64,000 nt of DNA from Aestuariimicrobium sp. p3-SID1156 (GTDB lineage Bacteria > Actinomycetota > Actinomycetes > Propionibacteriales > Propionibacteriaceae). A program made the position numbers and the translations under genes. The stretch is taken from assembly GCF_025144225.1 (NCBI RefSeq), contig NZ_JALXXB010000002.1, positions 186,001 to 250,000 on the forward strand, read 5' to 3'. Under the pieces are notes generated by a model that was not told the DNA's origin, did not search any database, and saw only the letters and a program-made list of their open reading frames with translations. Shown here in pieces: positions 28,372 to 35,945 of the stretch; within the stretch, counting starts at the first letter, position 1; each line of letters begins with the position of its first letter.

Positions 28372-28473
28372 GTGGGTTCTGTCATCAAGAAGCGTCGCAA
28401 GCGCATGGCGAAGAAGAAGCACCGCAAGCTGCTGAAGAAGACGCGCATCCAGCGTCGTCGCGCCGGCAAGTAA
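28372..28473 (+). CDS. 30S ribosomal protein bS22
   Basis: A 33-residue, strongly basic protein starting at GTG 28372 and ending [12 protein letters not shown] before TAA 28471-28473. It opens [19 protein letters not shown], the pattern of the actinobacterial AURKAIP1/COX24-domain protein identified in mycobacterial ribosomes as bS22. It has an AAAGG ribosome site. The 155 bp between proC and this gene contain no other gene; a TATGCT at 28300-28305 could be a -10 element. Confidence 0.92.
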   Translation: MGSVIKKRRKRMAKKKHRKLLKKTRIQRRRAGK

Positions 28474-28501
28474 TTCCCGTCTTGACGCTGGGAGGTCTCC
28501 C

Positions 28502-28915
28502 ATGCGCGGACGTCCCCTGAAGCGCTGGCTGGGCATCGGCCGCCGCGCAGACGCTGCCTCCACCCGACCGCCGGCTGCGCAGGTCCCTGCGCCCGGGCCG
28601 TCGGGTGGAGGCCTTGACCCCGCCGCACCTGAGGAGTTCCTCGGCCCCCTCGACGCCGGCGCCCGGGTGATCGTCCTGACCCGGGAGGGCTGCCACCTGT
28701 GCAGCGAAGCCCTCAACACCGTCCAGGCCCACTGCGCGCCGGGCACCTGGGCCGGGTTGAACGTCGACGACCATCCCACCCTCAGGGAGCGGTACACCGA
28801 CCACGTGCCGGTCGTCTTCGTTGACGGGCGACTCCTGGCCTACTGGAGCCTCGATGAGGGACAGTTGGCCAGTGCCCTGGCCGGTGCGGACTGGTCAAGT
28901 CCGCCCAGCCTGTGA
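28502..28915 (+). CDS. Glutaredoxin family protein
   Basis: A 137-residue protein. About 50 residues of Pro/Ala-rich sequence precede a glutaredoxin-like (DUF836-type) domain with IVLTREGCHLCSEALNTV (CxxC redox motif), then HVPVVFVDGRLLAYWSLDE, where the cis-Pro loop VPVV is conserved. It probably reduces a thiol target in the cytosol. Its stop codon lies inside the Rex operator that precedes rex, as is consistent with the shared redox theme. Confidence 0.88.
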   Translation: MRGRPLKRWLGIGRRADAASTRPPAAQVPAPGPSGGGLDPAAPEEFLGPLDAGARVIVLTREGCHLCSEALNTVQAHCAPGTWAGLNVDDHPTLRERYTDHVPVVFVDGRLLAYWSLDEGQLASALAGADWSSPPSL

Positions 28916-28927
28916 CAGCATTCACAT
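28910..28927. promoter_or_regulatory. Rex operator (ROP) upstream of rex
   Basis: CTGTGACAGCATTCACAT matches the Rex consensus TTGTGAAnnnnTTCACAA at 11 of the 14 defined positions, with near-complete TGTGA and TTCACA half-sites. It lies 32 bp upstream of the rex ATG and overlaps the stop of the glutaredoxin gene. Rex proteins commonly repress their own genes when NAD+ is high, so this is probably an autoregulatory site. Confidence 0.8.
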
Positions 28928-28958
28928 TTTGGATGACGATGTGGCCCAAGGAGGACCG

Positions 28959-29606
28959 ATGAGCACGACCGAACAGATTTCGGGCGCGAGCATCGGACGT
29001 CTGCCGCTCTACCTTCGCGAACTCACCGAACTGTCCGACAAGGGCGTTGCCACCGTGAGTTCGGAGGCATTGGCCGAAGCATCGGGGGTGCAGTCCGCGC
29101 TCCTTCGACGCGACCTCTCCCAGTTCGGCAGCTATGGCACCCGTGGGGTGGGCTACAACGTGCAGCAGCTGCGTCGCGCCATCCTCCGGATCATCGGCGG
29201 CACCCGGGTCCGTCGCGTCATCATCGTCGGCGCCGGCAACCTGGGCCAGGCGCTGGTCCGCCATGCTGGTTTCGCCGACCTCAACTTCAAGGTGGTCGGT
29301 CTGGTCGACGTTGCCCCCGAGCTGGTCGGCACCGAGGTGAACGGGGTGGTGGTCACCCACCCGGACCGCATGATCGAGACGATCCGCAGCACCGGCGCGG
29401 AACTCGCCGTGGTCGCGACCCCGGCGTCCGCTGCCCAGGAGGTCGTCGACCTCGCCCTGGAGGCGGGCATCACCAGTGTCCTCAACATGGCTCCGGTTGC
29501 CCTGCACGTTCCCGCTGACGTGGCCGTGCGGAATGTCGACTTTGCCCAGGAATTGCAGATCCTCAGCTACCACCAGGCCCGCCGACGCGTGGTGGAGCAT
29601 GCCTGA
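28959..29606 (+). CDS. rex: Redox-sensing transcriptional repressor Rex
   Basis: A 215-residue regulator that senses the NADH/NAD+ ratio. Residues 12-75 are the winged helix (LPLYLRELTELSDKGVATVS, LRRDLSQFGSYGTRGVGYNV). Residues about 85-200 form the Rossmann domain (RRVIIVGAGNLGQALVRHAG), and the C-terminal helix swaps between subunits. ATG 28959 has an AAGGAGG site. It represses respiratory and fermentative genes in actinobacteria; here it begins a cluster leading into tetrapyrrole and cytochrome c assembly genes. Confidence 0.96.
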   Translation: MSTTEQISGASIGRLPLYLRELTELSDKGVATVSSEALAEASGVQSALLRRDLSQFGSYGTRGVGYNVQQLRRAILRIIGGTRVRRVIIVGAGNLGQALVRHAGFADLNFKVVGLVDVAPELVGTEVNGVVVTHPDRMIETIRSTGAELAVVATPASAAQEVVDLALEAGITSVLNMAPVALHVPADVAVRNVDFAQELQILSYHQARRRVVEHA

Positions 29607-31221
29607 GCAGGACGTGAACGAGACCATGACGAGCGAGACATCCAGTCAGACTGGCAGCAGCCCCAGCATGAAGAAGGCAGCAGTGATGGAAGAGACGCCG
29701 ACCCGCGTGGTTCTCGTGGGCGCCGGCCCTGGACCCTCGTGGCTGCTGACGCTGGCCGGGGTGGACGCCCTCAACGCCGCTGATGAGGTGATCATCACCT
29801 CCCCCGACATCGACCTGTCCCACCCCGAGGTGCACCTTCGCCAGACGAGCCGTCTCGACTGGGACCACATCAACCCCGCTGACTTCCACGGGCGCCAGGT
29901 CGCGATCGCGGTCTGGGGCGACCCGCTGATGGACTCTCGCGCCGCCGACCTGGCCGGTGCCTGCGTCGACCTCGGCCTCGAGGTCGACATCGTGCCCGGC
30001 GTCGCCGCCCGCACCTCCCTGCCCGAGTTCGCCGGCATCTCGCTGGGCAGCACCGTGCAGCTGGTTGACCTGGTCGCCACCCAGGACGCCGAGCTCGCCG
30101 AAACCGGGCCCGTCGTCATGATCGGTGACGCCGACCACCTCTCCGTGGCCGCTGAACTGGCCGAACGCGCCGGGCGCCACGAGGACGAGCCGGTGCTGGT
30201 CACCGTGCACGCAGCCAGCCCCGAGCAGACCTCACGGTCCACCACCCTGGGTGAGCTCTCCGAGCTGGCCCGCGAGCTGGCCGGAACCCCCGGTCCAGTC
30301 GTCGTCGCGCTCGGCGCCGCGGCGTCCCCTGATCGTCGCAACCGACTGAACTGGTTCGAGAGCAAGCCGCTGTTCGGCTGGCGCGTGCTGGTGCCCCGCA
30401 CCAAGGACCAGGCCGGAGTACTGACCTCACGCCTGGCCAGCCACGGCGCCGTCCCGGAGGTCGTGCCGACCATCTCGATCGAGCCGCCGCGCACCCCGCA
30501 GCACTTCGACCGCGCCATCACCGGCCTGGTCGAGGGCCGCTACCGCTGGGTTGCCTTCACCAGCGCCAACGCCGTGCGCGCCGTTCGCGAGAAGTTCACC
30601 GACTACGGCCTGGACGCCCGCAGCTTCGGCGGCATCCAGATCGCTGCTGTCGGCGCGATGACCGCCCAGGCGCTGCGCGCGTGGGGCCTGGAACCCGACC
30701 TGGTGCCGCTGGGGGAGCAGTCCGCCGCCGGCCTGAGCGCGGAGTTTCCCGCCTTCGACGAACTGCTGGACCCGATGAACCGGGTGCTGTTGCCCAAGGC
30801 CGACATCGCCACCGAGGTGCTGGCCGCCGGAATGGTCGAGCTCGGCTGGGAGGTCGAGGAGGTCGTGGCCTACCGCACCGTCCGTGCCGCCCCGCCGCCG
30901 GCCGAGACCCGTGAGGCCATCAAGACCGGACGCTTCGACGCGGTGGTCTTCACCTCATCCTCGACGGTACGCAACCTGGTCGGCATCGCCGGCAAGCCGC
31001 ACAAGCTCAGCATCATCGCCGCCATCGGGCCGCGTACGGCCGAGACCTGCGAGGAGCACGGGCTGCGCGTCGACGTCCAGGCCGAGAACCCCTCGGCCGT
31101 CGAGCTCGCCGATGCCCTCGCCGCGTTCGCCCTGCGCCGTCGTGCAGAGCTGGCCGCCAAGGGCAAGCCGACTGTGCGTCCCACCCTGCAGCGCCGCCGC
31201 GGCCGCCCCGTCGGCTCCTGA
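29599..31221 (+). CDS. hemD: Uroporphyrinogen-III synthase with degenerate SUMT domain
   Basis: A 540-residue two-domain protein. The N-terminal half resembles an SAM-dependent uroporphyrinogen methyltransferase (RVVLVGAGPGPSWLLTLAG, VDIVPGVAARTSLPEFAGI), but the family RLKGGDPFVFGR block is replaced by VAIAVWGDPLMDSRA, so methyltransferase activity is doubtful, as in mycobacterial homologues. The C-terminal half is HemD (WRVLVPRTKDQAGVLTSRL, FTSANAVRAVREKF, VVFTSSSTVRNLVG). Start ATG 29599 overlaps the rex stop; ATG 29626 is an alternative. hemA, hemC and hemB, normally adjacent, are not here. Confidence 0.9.
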   Translation: MPEQDVNETMTSETSSQTGSSPSMKKAAVMEETPTRVVLVGAGPGPSWLLTLAGVDALNAADEVIITSPDIDLSHPEVHLRQTSRLDWDHINPADFHGRQVAIAVWGDPLMDSRAADLAGACVDLGLEVDIVPGVAARTSLPEFAGISLGSTVQLVDLVATQDAELAETGPVVMIGDADHLSVAAELAERAGRHEDEPVLVTVHAASPEQTSRSTTLGELSELARELAGTPGPVVVALGAAASPDRRNRLNWFESKPLFGWRVLVPRTKDQAGVLTSRLASHGAVPEVVPTISIEPPRTPQHFDRAITGLVEGRYRWVAFTSANAVRAVREKFTDYGLDARSFGGIQIAAVGAMTAQALRAWGLEPDLVPLGEQSAAGLSAEFPAFDELLDPMNRVLLPKADIATEVLAAGMVELGWEVEEVVAYRTVRAAPPPAETREAIKTGRFDAVVFTSSSTVRNLVGIAGKPHKLSIIAAIGPRTAETCEEHGLRVDVQAENPSAVELADALAAFALRRRAELAAKGKPTVRPTLQRRRGRPVGS

Positions 31222-31310
31222 CCCCCGCCTTCGCCCACGTGCGCGGGCAAGTACGCATTCGGGGCGGGGTATCCTAGGGCGCACCGCCAGCCGTCGACCA
31301 GGGGAGAATC

Positions 31311-32576
31311 ATGACCGAGGCAGTCGCTGACACCACGATCGTCCACCTAGTCCGCCACGGCGAGGTCGAGAACCCCGAGGGCGTCCTCTATGGTCGCCTG
31401 CCCGACTTCCACCTCTCCGAACGCGGACGCCTGATGGCCGAGCGCATCGCCGAGTTCTTCGCGGCGAAGAAGGAGGCCGGGGCCAACATCACCCATCTGG
31501 CCACCTCCCCCCTCGAACGCGCCCGCGAGACCATGCAGCCCATCGCCACGGTCTTTCCCGAGCTCGAGGTCTGCAGCCTCCCGCTGGTCATCGAGGCCGC
31601 CAATGACTTCGAGGGCATGGTCTTCGGCCGCGACAACAAGGCCCTGCGCAACCCCCGCAACTGGTGGAAGCTCCGCAACCCGCTGACCCCCTCCTGGGGT
31701 GAACCCTTCGTCGAGATCGCCGCCCGCATGCGCATCGGCATCCAGACCGCCGCCGAGGCCGCCGGCCCGGGTGGTGAGGCGATCGTGGTCAGCCACCAGC
31801 TCCCCATCTGGATCGCGCGCCTCGACGCCGAGGGCCGTCGACTGGCCCACGACCCGCGCAAGCGAGAGGCCGTCCTCGCCTCGGTCACCGCCTTCCACGT
31901 CAAGCAGGGCCGGGTCGTCCGCGTCGCCTACGAGGCGCCCGCCGCCGACCTCATCCCGGCCAAGGACCAGAAGATGAACTTCTCGGCGGGGGGGCAAGTG
32001 AACCGACGCGACCTGCTGCACCTCGTCCCTGCCCTCGGGATCGGGATCGCCGGACTCACCGTGTCCGGCTGCTCCCGCAACCCCGTGGCCAGCTCCGAGA
32101 TCGGCTTCGCGCCGGGCGACGGCTCCTTCACCCTCGTCCCCCTCGACAAGCGCGCCAAGGCCCCGACCCTGACCGGCACCGACCTGGACGGCAAGCCGCT
32201 GAGCAGTTCGAGCCATTCGGGCAAGGTCATCGTCCTCAACGTGTGGGGCTCCTGGTGCGGGCCCTGCCGCAAGGAGGCACCCGAGCTCGCCAAGGCCTCG
32301 AAGCAGACCGCCAAGGACGCGCAGTTCCTCGGCATCAACACCCGCGACGCCTCGGCCCAGGCAGCGCAGGCCTTCAGCCGTGAGTTCGGCATCAGCTACC
32401 CCAACTTCTTCGACCCCGACGGCGAGCTCCTGCTCAGCTTCCCCGAGCTGCCGCCCAAGGCGATTCCGAGCACTCTGGTGATCGACCGCCAGGGGCGCGT
32501 GGCTGCCCGCGTCCTCGGCGAGACCACCGCCAGCACCCTGGTCGGCATCATCAACGACATCGCGGCAGGCAAGTGA
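31311..32576 (+). CDS. Histidine phosphatase-TlpA lipoprotein fused open frame
   Basis: One 421-codon frame. Residues 1-220 are a phosphoglycerate mutase-type phosphatase (IVHLVRHGEVENPEGVLYGR, ATSPLERARETMQP, AIVVSHQLPIW). Residues 230-254 are a lipoprotein signal (VNRRDLLHLVPALGIGIAGL, lipobox VSGC with Cys254), followed by a TlpA/ResA thioredoxin fold with WCGPC (315-319). A cytosolic enzyme fused ahead of an export signal is implausible. The join falls at seven G (31988-31994); with six G the phosphatase would end at a TGA overlapping GTG 31998, the normal junction. It may reflect an assembly error, a mutation or slippage. Confidence 0.75.
   Translation: MTEAVADTTIVHLVRHGEVENPEGVLYGRLPDFHLSERGRLMAERIAEFFAAKKEAGANITHLATSPLERARETMQPIATVFPELEVCSLPLVIEAANDFEGMVFGRDNKALRNPRNWWKLRNPLTPSWGEPFVEIAARMRIGIQTAAEAAGPGGEAIVVSHQLPIWIARLDAEGRRLAHDPRKREAVLASVTAFHVKQGRVVRVAYEAPAADLIPAKDQKMNFSAGGQVNRRDLLHLVPALGIGIAGLTVSGCSRNPVASSEIGFAPGDGSFTLVPLDKRAKAPTLTGTDLDGKPLSSSSHSGKVIVLNVWGSWCGPCRKEAPELAKASKQTAKDAQFLGINTRDASAQAAQAFSREFGISYPNFFDPDGELLLSFPELPPKAIPSTLVIDRQGRVAARVLGETTASTLVGIINDIAAGK
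31998..32576 (+). CDS. TlpA/ResA-like thioredoxin lipoprotein (internal start)
   Basis: This is the alternative reading of the 3' part of the fused frame. GTG 31998 lies just after a run of seven G that could serve as a ribosome site. It yields a 192-residue protein with a Tat- or Sec-like lipoprotein signal and cleavage before the lipobox Cys (TVSGC), then GSWCGPCRKEAPELAK and the cis-Pro loop ELPPKAIPSTLVID. It would reduce apocytochrome c heme-binding cysteines on the outer face of the membrane, working with CcdA, ResB and CcsB encoded directly downstream. Confidence 0.75.
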   Translation: MNRRDLLHLVPALGIGIAGLTVSGCSRNPVASSEIGFAPGDGSFTLVPLDKRAKAPTLTGTDLDGKPLSSSSHSGKVIVLNVWGSWCGPCRKEAPELAKASKQTAKDAQFLGINTRDASAQAAQAFSREFGISYPNFFDPDGELLLSFPELPPKAIPSTLVIDRQGRVAARVLGETTASTLVGIINDIAAGK

Positions 32577-33340
32577 TGGGGGAGTGGGCACGCGCCGCGA
32601 TCAGCGGTTCCATGCCGGTCGCCATGCCGCTGGCGATGCTGGCCGGGCTGGTCTCCTTCTTCTCGCCCTGTGTGCTCCCGCTGCTTCCCGGCTACCTGTC
32701 CTATGCCACCGGCCTGACCGCCGCTGAACTCCAGACCACCAGCACGGGACGCCGAGGGCTGCGCGCCGGGCGCGTCCTGCTCGGAACCATCGGTTTCGTG
32801 CTCGGTTTCGCCGCCGTCTTCGTGGTGACCGGGGCATTGGTCGGGAGCCTGGGGCATGCGCTGCTGCGCCACCAACGGACCATCACCATCGTGATGGGCG
32901 TGCTGGTGATCGCGCTCGGACTGGTCTTCTCCGGCCTGCTCCGCTTCGGGCAGAACACCCTGCGCCTCAACGTCGCCCCCCGGATGGGCGTCGCCTTCGC
33001 CCCGCTGCTCGGCATCGTCTTCGGGCTGGGCTGGACCCCCTGCATCGGTCCCACCCTGGGCGTGGTCCTCACCCTCGCGCTCAACGAGGGCTCCTCGGTG
33101 CGTGGCGGGGTGCTGGCCTTCTGCTACGCCCTCGGCCTGGGCATTCCCTTCATCGTCGCCGGACTGGCGCTGAGCCGGCTGGGCGGGGCGCTGAACTGGG
33201 TGAAGCGGCACCAGCGTGGCGTCCAACTGGTCGGTGGCCTGGTGATGGTGTTGATCGGCATCGCCCTGGTCACCGGGCTGTGGGACGTCCTGATCAGCCA
33301 CCTGCAGCAACTCGCGAGCCGCTGGGAGACCCCGATCTGA
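32576..33340 (+). CDS. ccdA: Cytochrome c biogenesis protein CcdA
   Basis: A 254-residue membrane protein with six helices that carries electrons across the membrane to TlpA-type thioredoxins. The two redox cysteines lie in SFFSPCVLPLLPGYLSYATG and GLGWTPCIGPTLGVVLT, the diagnostic CcdA motifs. Start: ATG 32576 overlaps the tlpA stop (TGATG); GTG 32573 is an alternative. The stop overlaps the resB start. Confidence 0.94.
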   Translation: MGEWARAAISGSMPVAMPLAMLAGLVSFFSPCVLPLLPGYLSYATGLTAAELQTTSTGRRGLRAGRVLLGTIGFVLGFAAVFVVTGALVGSLGHALLRHQRTITIVMGVLVIALGLVFSGLLRFGQNTLRLNVAPRMGVAFAPLLGIVFGLGWTPCIGPTLGVVLTLALNEGSSVRGGVLAFCYALGLGIPFIVAGLALSRLGGALNWVKRHQRGVQLVGGLVMVLIGIALVTGLWDVLISHLQQLASRWETPI

Positions 33341-35001
33341 TGTCTGGCACCACGATCCCCGAGACAGAGCAGAAGGGCGAGGAGCAGAAGCCCCAGAAGG
33401 ACAGGCCCCAGGACCCCGGGCTCAGCCCGATGGAGAGCCTGCGCTGGCTGTGGACCCAGCTGACCAGCATGCGCACCGCCCTGGTGCTGCTCTTCCTGGT
33501 CGCCCTGGCCGCCATCCCGGGTTCGCTGATCCCGCAGCGCTCGGTCACCCCCATCCGCGTCCAGGACTTCCAGCGCGACCACCCCACGCTCAACAAGCTC
33601 TACGAACCACTGGGCATGTATGACGTGTACAGCTCGCCCTGGTTCTCCGCGATCTACCTGCTGCTCTTCCTCAGCCTGCTGGGCTGCATCATCCCGCGGA
33701 TCCGCGTCTACCTGCGGGCGGTGAAGACGCCCCCGCCGCGCATCCCCTCCCGACTCACCCGACTGCCCGAATCGCGCACGGGCCAGCTGAAACCCGGCCT
33801 CGCCGCGACCGAGGCGCTGGAGAAGGCGACCGAGGTGCTCAAGCGCAAGCGCTTCCGCGTCGCCGCGTCCGAGGGTTCGGCGAAGCAGGGGGACTGGCGC
33901 GGGCTGAGCGCCGAGCGCGGCTACCTGCGCGAGTTCGGCAACCTGCTCTTCCACCTCTCCCTGGTCGGCGTCCTGATCGGCGTGGCGTGGAACAACCTGT
34001 ACAGCTACAAGGGCACCGCCATGGTGGTGGAGGGTCGCGGCTTCTCCAATGTCATCACCCAGTACGACGAGTTCCGCGCCGGCCCGATGGTCAACACCGA
34101 CGAGCTGCCCCCGTTCTCGCTCAAGCTCAAGCGCTTCTTCGCCGAGTTCGAGAAGGGACCGGTCCAGCGCGGAGCGGCCCGTCTCTTTCGCGCCGAGGTG
34201 ACGGCCACCTCGAAGGACAAGACCGAGGACACCGCGATCGAGGTCAACCACCCGCTGACGATCGGCCAGGACAAGGTCCACGTGATCGGTCACGGCTACG
34301 CCGCCCACGTGACCATCAAGGACGGCAAGGGCAACCTCGCCTTCCAGGGCCCCGTGATCTTCCTGCCCCAGGACGGCAACCTCACCTCCATGGGCGTCAT
34401 CAAGGCCCCGGACGCCCGCCCGAAACAGCTGGCCTTCGAGGGCCTCTTCCTGCCGACCGCCGTGGTCGACCAGCGTGGCCCGCACTCGACCTTCCCGGAC
34501 GCCGCCAACCCCGAACTCTTCCTCAACGTCTGGTCCGGCCCGCCGCGCCAGGAGACCGGACGGCCCGAGAACGTCTACGTCCTCAACAAGGCCGGCCTCA
34601 GCCAGGTCACCAACGAGTCAGGCGGACCGGTCGCCATCCGCCTCAAGCCGGGGACCGGCTACAAGCTGCCCGACGGCCAGGGGTCGATCTCCTTCGACGG
34701 CTGGTCGCGCTGGGCGAAGCTGCAGATCTCCCATGCCCCCGGCCTTCCGGTGGCCTTCACCTCCCTTGCCCTGGGGACGCTGGGACTCTGCCTGAGCCTG
34801 TTCATCCGCCCGCGGCGCCTCTGGGTGCGGCTCCGGGAGGACGGTCAGGTGGAGGTGGCCGGCCTCGACCGTGCCGACTCACGGAGCGGTCTGCCGGAGG
34901 ACGTCGAGGAACTCCTCGCTACTCTTGCTGGCGAATCACCTGACCAGAGGCCAGAACCGCCTGACCCAGAACCAGTGGCCACCGAAGGAGAAAAACGATG
35001 A
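33340..35001 (+). CDS. resB: Cytochrome c biogenesis protein ResB
   Basis: A 553-residue protein of the system II heme-attachment complex. About 30 hydrophilic residues come first. The early helices (MRTALVLLFLVALAAIPGSL and FSAIYLLLFLSLLGCIIPRI) are followed by a third (LLFHLSLVGVLIGVAW), a large extracytoplasmic domain and a final helix near residue 480 (PVAFTSLALGTLGLCLSLF). The C-terminus is an acidic tail. It works with CcsB to move heme outward and join it to apocytochrome c. Start and stop overlap both neighbours. Confidence 0.93.
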   Translation: MSGTTIPETEQKGEEQKPQKDRPQDPGLSPMESLRWLWTQLTSMRTALVLLFLVALAAIPGSLIPQRSVTPIRVQDFQRDHPTLNKLYEPLGMYDVYSSPWFSAIYLLLFLSLLGCIIPRIRVYLRAVKTPPPRIPSRLTRLPESRTGQLKPGLAATEALEKATEVLKRKRFRVAASEGSAKQGDWRGLSAERGYLREFGNLLFHLSLVGVLIGVAWNNLYSYKGTAMVVEGRGFSNVITQYDEFRAGPMVNTDELPPFSLKLKRFFAEFEKGPVQRGAARLFRAEVTATSKDKTEDTAIEVNHPLTIGQDKVHVIGHGYAAHVTIKDGKGNLAFQGPVIFLPQDGNLTSMGVIKAPDARPKQLAFEGLFLPTAVVDQRGPHSTFPDAANPELFLNVWSGPPRQETGRPENVYVLNKAGLSQVTNESGGPVAIRLKPGTGYKLPDGQGSISFDGWSRWAKLQISHAPGLPVAFTSLALGTLGLCLSLFIRPRRLWVRLREDGQVEVAGLDRADSRSGLPEDVEELLATLAGESPDQRPEPPDPEPVATEGEKR

Positions 35002-35939
35002 CCCTCGCCGAGTACGCCAGCGGAGGAATCGTCACCGCCTTCATCTTCTACCTGCTGGCCCTGCTGGCACACAGCGCCGAATGGGCGACCCTGCGCGGTG
35101 TCCCCCTGCGCGACACCAGCGCCACTGCGCTGGCTGCTGACGACGACGAGTTCGACCCAGCCCGCCTGCGCTCCGACATGTTCGGGCGCCTGGGAATCAT
35201 CCTCACCGGCCTGGGCGCCCTCAGCCAGCTCGCCGGGGTGGTCGCCCGCGGCGTCGCCGCCGGTCGCGCCCCCTGGGGAAACATGTACGAGTTCCTCACC
35301 GCCGCGCTGCTCTTCGCCGTCGTCGCCTACATGTTCGGCGTCTCGCGTTGGGGGCTGCGCTGGCTCGGCCTGCCGATGACGCTGCTGTTGTCCGTCGGCA
35401 ATGGCTTGGCGGTGACCGTCTTCTACGTCGAGATCGCGCCGCTGGTCCCGGCCCTGCACTCGGTCTGGTTCATCATCCACATCGTCGCCGCCTGCATCTC
35501 GGCTGCGGCCTTCAACCTGGGTGCACTCGCCTCGATCGTCTACCTGGTCAAGCGCAGCGCGGTCCTGCGTGCCGAGAAGCGCTCCCCGGAGAACCCGACG
35601 CTCACCGGCATCATGGCCCGCGTCCCCTCGCTGGCCTCGATCGACCGCTTCGCCTACCGGGCCCACGCCTTCGGCTTCCCGATCTGGACCTTCACCATTG
35701 CCGCCGGGTCGATCTGGGCCGAGTACGCCTGGGGACGCTTCTGGGGCTGGGACCCCAAGGAGACCTGGTCGCTGGTCACCTGGGTGGTCTACGCCGCCTA
35801 TCTGCACGCCCGCGCCACGGCCGGGTGGAAAGGCCGCAATGCTGCGATCATCGCGGTGGTCGGGATCGCGTCCTTCTGGTTCAACTTCATCGGGGTCAAC
35901 CTGCTGGTGAGCGGCCTGCACTCCTACGCCGGCATCTGA
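34998..35939 (+). CDS. ccsB: Cytochrome c biogenesis protein CcsB/ResC
   Basis: A 313-residue integral membrane protein with about eight helices, a member of the heme-handling family. The signature tryptophan-rich loop is RFWGWDPKETWSLVTW. Conserved histidine candidates for external heme ligation include LHSVWFIIHIVAACIS and YLHARATAGW. Its ATG overlaps the resB stop (ATGA). Together with ResB it forms the cytochrome c synthetase. Confidence 0.94.
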   Translation: MTLAEYASGGIVTAFIFYLLALLAHSAEWATLRGVPLRDTSATALAADDDEFDPARLRSDMFGRLGIILTGLGALSQLAGVVARGVAAGRAPWGNMYEFLTAALLFAVVAYMFGVSRWGLRWLGLPMTLLLSVGNGLAVTVFYVEIAPLVPALHSVWFIIHIVAACISAAAFNLGALASIVYLVKRSAVLRAEKRSPENPTLTGIMARVPSLASIDRFAYRAHAFGFPIWTFTIAAGSIWAEYAWGRFWGWDPKETWSLVTWVVYAAYLHARATAGWKGRNAAIIAVVGIASFWFNFIGVNLLVSGLHSYAGI

Positions 35940-35945
35940 GCCACC

